Assembly: GCF_020360975.1 (NCBI RefSeq)
Contig: NW_025408675.1
Span: 2,232,001-2,296,000 of the forward strand
DNA: 64,000 bases
Source: Hirsutella rhossiliensis
Lineage: Eukaryota > Ascomycota > Sordariomycetes > Hypocreales > Ophiocordycipitaceae
Reading direction: 5' to 3'
The number at the start of each line of letters is the position of its first letter. Position 1 is the first letter of the stretch. This document shows, piece by piece, positions 57,477-64,000 of the stretch. The translations under genes and the position numbers were made by a program. Below the pieces are notes generated by a model, which saw only the letters and a program-made list of their open reading frames with translations, had not been told where the DNA came from and ran no database searches.

Positions 57477-59699
57477 TTACCACCACTTATGACTCATATC
57501 CCGAATCACGTTCGAACCGCAATGTATATCGCCAAATATAACGTGGTGCGTGAACCAGTCGTCCATGTAGCTAACAGTGTAGTTAACCCCAGCGTAGGCC
57601 GCACTAACGGCCGCGCCAAGAATGTCCTTTCCCCCGATGACGGGTCCCCACGGGTTAGGAGCAAGAACTTCCTTGTTGTTGAGTACGATGCTGTTGATCG
57701 TGCTAGGGTAAAACGATGTGACTCGGTCCTCCTTTGCCACCTTGCGGCGCTCTACTGGTTTGGGTGGCGTACCAGCTCGAAGGACGGGGATTTCAGTCAT
57801 CTCCCCGAAAATATTCGCTACCTGAGCTTCCAGTTGCTCCGGGGGAGCCAAACTGGAGTTTCTCGAGCTCTGCCCCGAAGCGGATTCGGCATCCAGGTCG
57901 CGTCGTTCGTTGCCATTCCGTCCCTCGGCCAGTTCGCAATTCCAATGAGGGCGAGACTTGCCGGCGTAATAATAGAGGGCCGGAATGCGAACAATTTCCC
58001 TATCCGTGATTCCCGTCTCTCTCTTTATGATGTCGATGTTTCTCTGAATTTCCTTGGCACTGTTTTCCTGAACGCTAGTGAAGTCGGTCTTATTAATGAC
58101 CTGATCGATCGTGTCGGCCGGGTAGCAAGCTTTCGTTGGATCAGTAGGAAATCTTGGACGAGAAACAGCCTTGACGCCGCCTTGGCCGTCTTGTTGAGCC
58201 TTCTTGAGCATTTTAAGGGCTGTAAGCGGATCGTCAACAGCCATAACCCAGCCGCGCTCACTTTCAACGGGAAGAAACTGCATAAACTCGTCTATATGTC
58301 CGACACCAAGCCATGAAGTGTCGATCCTAAGCGGTTCCTGTACCTCCTGCGCCTCTAGGAAGGCCATCATATGTAGCTTCTTTCCTTCTGGCGATCCCAT
58401 GACAGCTCGTCCCGCGGGATATGACTTGCCGTTGTAAGTATAGGGCGGAATAGTCTCTAGATTGCCCGTAGATTCGAAATCATCTCTGGGGTGACCGACA
58501 CCGGAGAAGTCCTGAACAGCCCCTGCTGTACTAGATCGAAGATCCCCGAAAATTTTAAGGCCGGCCGCGCGACTCTCCTGAGAAGACCTTATCATAACAC
58601 GCAGGCCAATAGGGCCACCAGGGCCAGGAATACTCGTGTAGCCAGGCTCGAAGAAATCTTGGGTCCAGATGTCGTCTGTGTCGAATGCGTGTAATGGTTT
58701 CTTCATCCCAGCTCTGTTGGAGACGTTTTTGAGTTCCTCGACAAATTGAACCATGTCTGGGCGCTTCCAGTGGAAGTGTTCAGGTAGCAACGTTGTTAGT
58801 AGCTGTTCGGCGAGCTGGCCATGATTGTGGGTTAAGATAGGAGCAACGCGAAGCGCTACTGAGTCCTTGGCCTCTTGGTTGCCATCCTTGACTCTAAACT
58901 CCACTGTGGCCCTGCCATCCCATCCTCTCGGGCGGCGAATATCGCGAGCATCAATGCCGAGCTCAAGGCCGATCTTTAGTTCTTCGGCTGTAAATATATA
59001 GTCGGAGGCCACATAAACCCATTTATTGCTTCTCCTATAGAAGATACGGACCTTAGGGGCGGCTGTTTCGTTTAAGACGGTAATAAAGCCGGTAGCAGAG
59101 TTGCTCAACTTGGGGTTGGGGACGGTCAGAAGGGGCGCGAGGTAGGTTGAGTTGCGCAGCACGTTGTCAGAAGCGTCATTACAGTTTTCGGGTTTAAACA
59201 AATGTGAGCATCGGCCGTCAGTATCGCCAATATTTGCCATAAAGAGCGCGCCGGACTCTGGTGTCCAAATCTCTTTGCCAGCGAAGTCAGTTTCGCCCGT
59301 CACGTCCACTTTGCCATCACGGTTGGTATCCGCAAGGATGGTTACGCTCAAGTCCTTGATAGTGCCCGAGGTTTCGCCAGCTGGAGTGCTTCCCGTGGAC
59401 TGGGGAGTGATGGTGTTGGTGGGATTGGGTATGACGCATTGGCAAGCGGATTTCACCGCGTCCTGGAGATAGTCACAATATTGACCTAGCTTCCCGCTCT
59501 CTTCTTGAGTCAAAAGCTGGTAGTAGTGTTGGTCATTGAGTATGATGTCTTGACAAAAGGCGTGAGTGCGACCGTTGAGTAATTGGTCGATGCCGAGATA
59601 GCATTGACTCGTTTGGCAGGAATCCCGAATAACGCGGGAGGAGGCAGAAGCGGTGGTAACGGCGAATATGCCGGAGACCAACCTGAAGAGGCGCTTCAT
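57477..59699 (-). CDS. Secreted peptidylarginine deiminase (PAD)
   Basis: Single exon, 740 residues from the ATG at 59699 (MKRLFRLVSGIFAVTTASAS, a signal peptide); an ATG seven codons earlier would spoil the signal, so it is not preferred. PAD converts protein arginine to citrulline, using calcium in the vertebrate family. Visible: a cysteine-bearing N-terminal region to ~95, a Thr/Ser linker, and a PAD middle domain with a calcium-loop-like DTNRDGKVDVTGETD (~124-138). The catalytic domain has all four key positions: Asp348 (DDIWTQDFFEPGY), His468 and Asp470 (GVGHIDEF) and Cys727 (DIHCGSNV). It ends SHKWW like the C-terminus of the animal enzymes (human PAD4 Asp350, His471, Asp473, Cys645). 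An insertion of about 75 residues before the last strands accounts for the later cysteine. Expected to act outside the cell; target unknown. Confidence 0.94.
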   Translation of the reverse strand: MKRLFRLVSGIFAVTTASASSRVIRDSCQTSQCYLGIDQLLNGRTHAFCQDIILNDQHYYQLLTQEESGKLGQYCDYLQDAVKSACQCVIPNPTNTITPQSTGSTPAGETSGTIKDLSVTILADTNRDGKVDVTGETDFAGKEIWTPESGALFMANIGDTDGRCSHLFKPENCNDASDNVLRNSTYLAPLLTVPNPKLSNSATGFITVLNETAAPKVRIFYRRSNKWVYVASDYIFTAEELKIGLELGIDARDIRRPRGWDGRATVEFRVKDGNQEAKDSVALRVAPILTHNHGQLAEQLLTTLLPEHFHWKRPDMVQFVEELKNVSNRAGMKKPLHAFDTDDIWTQDFFEPGYTSIPGPGGPIGLRVMIRSSQESRAAGLKIFGDLRSSTAGAVQDFSGVGHPRDDFESTGNLETIPPYTYNGKSYPAGRAVMGSPEGKKLHMMAFLEAQEVQEPLRIDTSWLGVGHIDEFMQFLPVESERGWVMAVDDPLTALKMLKKAQQDGQGGVKAVSRPRFPTDPTKACYPADTIDQVINKTDFTSVQENSAKEIQRNIDIIKRETGITDREIVRIPALYYYAGKSRPHWNCELAEGRNGNERRDLDAESASGQSSRNSSLAPPEQLEAQVANIFGEMTEIPVLRAGTPPKPVERRKVAKEDRVTSFYPSTINSIVLNNKEVLAPNPWGPVIGGKDILGAAVSAAYAGVNYTVSYMDDWFTHHVIFGDIHCGSNVIRDMSHKWW

Positions 59700-60801
59700 A
59701 GTTGACATTATATGCGTCATGGATCAAGTTACTTGTGAGAATAATGCAAAGCCAAGCGCAGAGCTAAAGATTCGCATCTGATGGCAAAGGGCTAGGAATG
59801 AAAGGAACTATGAGAGAATAGTCGACATTTTCAAGGAAATCCTGAGACGAGCTCCGGTCTACTTTCTTCGTGGATTCGTTATGCGGTCGTCCCTTAATAT
59901 CTTTTGTCTGTGCACATAAACGCCGCACACATATCCCTACCACCTTTTTCGGTTTCGGCTCTCTTCAGCTCATATCAAGGATCGCCAGGATTCCAGAGTT
60001 CTAGATTTTGCAACCCACTCTACTTTTCGCCCTCTGCGTAAAGTAGCTTGATAAACTAGGTGTGACTGCGTCATGTGTCACGAACAGTCAATTATAATAG
60101 TCACTTGCAGCGTTACCTGCTGGAGTGTGCACTCTACTTTTGACTAGCAAAATGACGTGACAGACTGACTACATCGTGAATGACCCCAGACTTGCGATAA
60201 GTGCTGCTGGCTTGTCCCTATCTTCGGTTGGGAACGGACTCTCGCTACCCCATGCACCCTTGGCTGCCACTTGACACATGTCAGGACGAGCCATTTATGC
60301 GAACTGTACGGGGAGAAGAGACTACCTTAGCGTGAGTATAAGTGGAAAACTGAGGACCTTGAAGGTAGGTAGCTGACCGCAGACGGCCTATGGGGCTTGA
60401 TTCAACCATTCACTGTCGGGGAAGGCGGAGGGACCAGTTGATGCTGCGTTATTTAGAAGCCTGGGGCTTCAGCGGGTCCAGTTCGGATGAAAGCTAAGTG
60501 TCTCATGCTATGCTGTACCATGATCATTCACCTGCCTATTCATGAGTCACGACGGTCCTCGGTCATCGGTTAAATTGCAAGCAAACGTGTGCCTTTTTAC
60601 ACCAGATAGCATTTGGCGATATTGACTGCGCATCAATTAGGTTTGATAGCTAGCCTACGAGGCGGTGGCCGCGGTGCACCTTTGAAGTGCCGAAAGGCCA
60701 CTTTTTAATAGCTCGGATGAGGCATGAGAGAGAGCAATGGATATGGCAGTATGGGCAGTAGGCCGGAGAGATAATAACTATGAGGCGGAGGCGTTAACTA
60801 T

Positions 60802-60841
60802 GGCGCGTTCGAGGGCAGCAGACTATCGTGGCGAACGCGCC
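60802..60841. repeat. Hairpin with 10-bp perfect stem
   Basis: GGCGCGTTCG at 60802-60811 pairs with CGAACGCGCC at 60832-60841 around a 20-nt loop. It may be a transposon end or a chance structure. Confidence 0.8.
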
Positions 60842-61289
60842 GGTTAAGGCTAACTTCGGGGTACTGTACTTAGGAATTTGGTGGGAATTGAAAGGAGTTG
60901 GCCGAATGGTGGGAGTGGGTGGCCTGATGGCTCGGCCCTTAAAACTGAAACGGCATAAGGGGGTCCATCGCAGTGTGAAGACAGCCCCTATGTCGCTTAT
61001 AAGGGTTATAGCCAGTCACCTTTGCTTGATAGCTAGCATCTCACCCTTCTACTGTAGAGATGTCCTAGCCAGTACTAGATCGCTACTTCGCGCTCGTCCT
61101 AGAACTCGTAAGGCACGAGTTGTAATAGGCTCTCTCTGCTGAGTGATGCGTATCGACTTGGTCTCTATGTAATTATTGTGGGCTCCGCAACCTGGGCGCT
61201 GTATTCGCACTGCTAAAGGGATATAAAACAGGTGTCAGCAAGAGTTCCCAATAAGATGACCAAGGGGTGAGCAGAGTCAGAGCATTAAT

Positions 61290-61790
61290 GTGAGCACCCT
61301 TTCCTCTTATAATAACACCCTTTAATATAAGGACGTGTAAAAAGTATAATTTAGATATGAAAACCTTTTTATCCCTATTATGCTGGTTATCTAGGGCTAT
61401 ATAAGGTGTCTTAAGCAGGGGCTTGAGAGCATAGTAGAAGAAATAGGGGCATAGAAAGGTAAATTAAGTAATATATATTTTAGTCTATCTATTAGGATAA
61501 GGGAGGGGCTTATATAGGTATAGTAACTATATATAGCTAGCTAAAAGAGGGCATTAAGATATTCCTATACCTAAGTTAGGCCTATATAATATCCTTAGGC
61601 TAGGGGAGTTATATTAGTTAGGTAGGCTTCCTTATATATAACTATTAGGTCTACTAAGCATAACTATAGCCTCTTATACACACTCTCCTTAATAAGGTAT
61701 ATATACCTATAAAAACTTCTATAATTTCCTACTAGATAACATATAATATACATTACGGTTTTAACCTATGTATGCCCCCCTTACCTTCTA
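61290..61790. repeat. AT/TpA-rich block, RIP-like
   Basis: The sequence is dominated by TATA, CTATA and TTAG strings with few CpA or TpG steps by eye and stop codons in all frames. This is the look of repeat-induced point mutation of an old repeat. No residual protein is readable. Confidence 0.65.
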
Positions 61791-61892
61791 GGCTTCTATG
61801 CTCTTAAACGTTTATTCGAGAAATAGGTATTAGGGTTAAAAGACAAGTGCTTGACCCACAGCAAGCCATAGTGTTGGTAGTCTGGAATACGC

Positions 61893-62290
61893 TGTTGCAC
61901 CCACCGGGTATGGTGGCATCCCCGATCGGGTATGGCGCCCTCGCCCGGACCCCACTCGACCCCGCGCCCGTATAAATAGACCGACCTCCATCCTCCCCGG
62001 CGGCTTGTACTCTGGACTTCAATCCTCCCTCTTCTCTCCTATCGCCTCCCTCATCGATGACCGCCATCCCCCTGCAGGGCACCACGTCTTCGTGCATTTC
62101 TGCCTGCGACTAATCCTATCTTTACGACCTCGTTATTTCGCTCCGAGACGGCCTGTTTCTCACGCTGAAGCGTCCGTCCCGCGAGCGCCCCTTCCAACGC
62201 ACCTCTGTCCGTGTTCGTCCATTGCTCCGCCTGCATGTTCATTTCACGTCGAAACCTGGCCCTCTCATAACGGGACAGTGCAAAAAGCTG
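61893..62290 (+). mobile_element. LTR-like region (possible Copia-type solo/5' LTR)
   Basis: Begins TGTTGCACCCACCGGGTATG directly after AT-rich DNA and is abruptly GC/pyrimidine-rich. It has a clear TATA box and a C/T-rich initiator zone, and no protein reading. The TG start and internal promoter suit an LTR; no second copy is in the window, so length and class are guesses. Confidence 0.45.
61971..61979 (+). promoter_or_regulatory. TATA box of the LTR-like region
   Basis: TATAAATAG preceded by GC-rich DNA and followed ~30 nt downstream by a pyrimidine-rich zone where transcription could start. Confidence 0.5.
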
Positions 62291-64000
62291 CTAACTAGTT
62301 CAGTTCAGACTATTTGGCAAGCTTGGAATCGATCTTCTATCGTTCCACTCGAATCCCTCTATTTAATATAGATATCGTCACTCGCCTATTCGTTCGAACG
62401 AATGCAACAGTCCTCGGCGCGGATGCTCAGAACAGCGTGATAGCTTGTCAGTCAATGGCAAAAATGCCGCATACGTCGGACTTCCCCGATGGTTGACCCA
62501 GGAGGCCTCCGCAACGCTCCAACTACGGCAGCGGCTGACGCCTTGACGAGCCGATGCAGTCTCACGAGCGGGCGCATTAAGGTGACACGTCATCAGCAGC
62601 ATGGGGCGGGAACTTTTGATGCGACGATCGCGGCTCGGCGTTGTCTCGGCCTTGCGCTTTCCGACGGGCTGCGTCGTCAGCAATGGCGCGACCAACCCCT
62701 GGAAGTCTTTTGCGGAGGTTCTTGTCGATCAAGCGAATGCTTGGCTCGGTCTCGACCCAGAAGCTGAGACAAACTTGCATTAGGGGTAGGACGAAGGTGA
62801 TTGGGGGAACCGAGGCCCTACGACGGCATAGAGAGCCTACGTGTGAAGCGCTGGGCGGATTCGGGAGACGCCGGAGATAATAGGCTCGTTCCGCGGTCAT
62901 ATCGCTTAGACGAGGAGTACTTCCGGACCGTGTTTCGTCATATGCGGCTCGGCGTTAGGGTGACTGGCGGCAAGCTGGATAAGAGCGGAGACGAAGGCTA
63001 ACTTAAGGGGAGCCTAGACCTAGCAACTAAGAATCGCGTTTTTTTGCGATCGGGGACAAGGAATAAGGCAGCCATCTAGAGCCAGCTGAGCAGTCTTCTC
63101 GAGCATTTAAGGTCCTTCGCCCCCCACGCTTGTTCAGAGAAAGTTCATCAACGACGCTCTCGTATCACCCCCGAGACAGCATTTTACACGCGGCAGTAAT
63201 CCCTCCACTATAACCACTCTTATTACTCTCGATAATCCGATTTTCTAGACTCCGCTAGAGGCGCACTTAGCGGATCCTTCCGTTATAAAGTTCTCGCGCC
63301 TATCGGGACATTAGTTGCCTCCAGCTATAACAGCAGCGTCCTTACGTCACGCTTCCACGGGGGCGGATAAGGGGCGAAGACGTCCATCGGCTGGTCAGCC
63401 ATAGACTACGAATAACATAATATTAATTTCTTCCGATAAAGAATCTAACGTAAACGATTATAACGACGATAACGACTAATACGATTTCAACGCCGATAAG
63501 TCATATCTAGATAACTCGCTTCCGTCGATCGCCACTATTGCGGCATCCATTGCCAGCGAGCAGCTTAGAGGTTAGCAATCCTAAAGTAGCGTTCTAGCGA
63601 GCGGACGGGCTGATAGTTCCTCTAGTAACTACCGATCCTTAAGAGTCCGAGACTGTTAAAACTGGAAACGCCCGCCTATGTGGTGCATCTGCCATTGATC
63701 AAGTAGGACAGCCAGCTAATACAAGGACATCATCGCTAGCTTCATCCCTTAGCAACCCTGTCGATACCTTGCCCGTGGCAATCGCCTCGCTCCGGACAGC
63801 CCCCCATATATCCGAAGATCATAATAATTTGCTTAATTAAGATGCGAATATCTCTTATCAATCCCGTTCTATATTTGCCGCCGACTCTATTTCTCCTCAG
63901 TCCATGGTCTACCTAAGCACGACTCCCCTAAATCGACGTGGACTTATTCGTGGTTCTGACATCGAGGGCCAACCAAGAGCTGCCGCCACACATGATGGCT
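62291..64000. other. Degraded sequence to right edge, probably retrotransposon interior
   Basis: A short plus frame near 62801-63001 contains a protein-like stretch (YRLDEEYFRTVFRHMRLGVR) but no family could be named. From about 63180 the DNA becomes TpA-rich with stops everywhere. If the region at 61893 is a 5' LTR, this would be its gag-pol interior running off the window. Confidence 0.35.

Larger units (their letters stand above)
59700..61888. other. 2.2 kb without genes: PAD promoter, hairpins, AT-rich DNA
   Basis: Right of the PAD promoter the sequence holds a hairpin (60802-60841), a smaller hairpin (AACTCGT/ACGAGTT, about 61099-61117), and from about 61290 a very AT-rich block. The plus frame 60828-61142 is not protein-like. 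Confidence 0.5.

Overview
The window looks like part of a filamentous ascomycete (Pezizomycotina, probably Sordariomycetes/Hypocreales) genome. Coding genes have short GT-AG introns (about 47-140 nt) with CTAAC-type branch points. They include a fungal RGS protein with membrane helices, ESF1, a DUF6914 protein, a NACHT STAND receptor and small secreted proteins. I found no bacterial-style operons, tRNA, rRNA or CRISPR.

There are three zones. (1) 1-17.1 kb is housekeeping-like and sparse: a secreted protein cut by the left edge (minus), an RGS protein with N-terminal membrane helices (2313-4272, minus), a DUF4267 membrane protein (10485-11258, minus) and ribosome-biogenesis factor ESF1 (14939-17050, minus). 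Long gene-free stretches separate them; the 6.2 kb upstream of the RGS gene is the most striking. (2) 17.8-33.6 kb is a decayed accessory zone. It has a broken ankyrin-repeat gene, an intact DUF6914 gene, a small nested inverted-repeat transposon, an APH-like kinase, a broken cysteine-synthase-like gene, an intact P450, a broken GMC oxidoreductase, and a secreted protein made of near-identical 42-residue repeats. P450 + GMC + PLP enzyme + kinase could be the remains of a secondary-metabolite locus (inference). (3) 35-64 kb is mobile-element and effector territory. It has a frame-broken Helitron (RepHel on plus, 40.0-46.7 kb) with a divergent companion gene (minus, 37.3-38.7 kb) resembling an OB-fold protein. 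It also has a NACHT receptor with one frame break, a class 3 lipase with a duplicated cysteine-containing tail and a stop codon inside its signal peptide, a small cysteine-rich secreted protein, and a secreted peptidylarginine deiminase (PAD) with a complete catalytic set. The right end is AT-rich (RIP-like) DNA followed by an LTR-like promoter region.

Intact genes with strong family evidence are RGS, DUF4267, ESF1, DUF6914, APH-like kinase, P450, the 42-residue repeat protein, the cysteine-rich protein and PAD. The strongest leads for something new are the Helitron companion gene, the repeat protein with a premature stop in its last repeat, the lipase with its duplicated tail, and the secreted fungal PAD. 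All statements are read from sequence; no database search was run.
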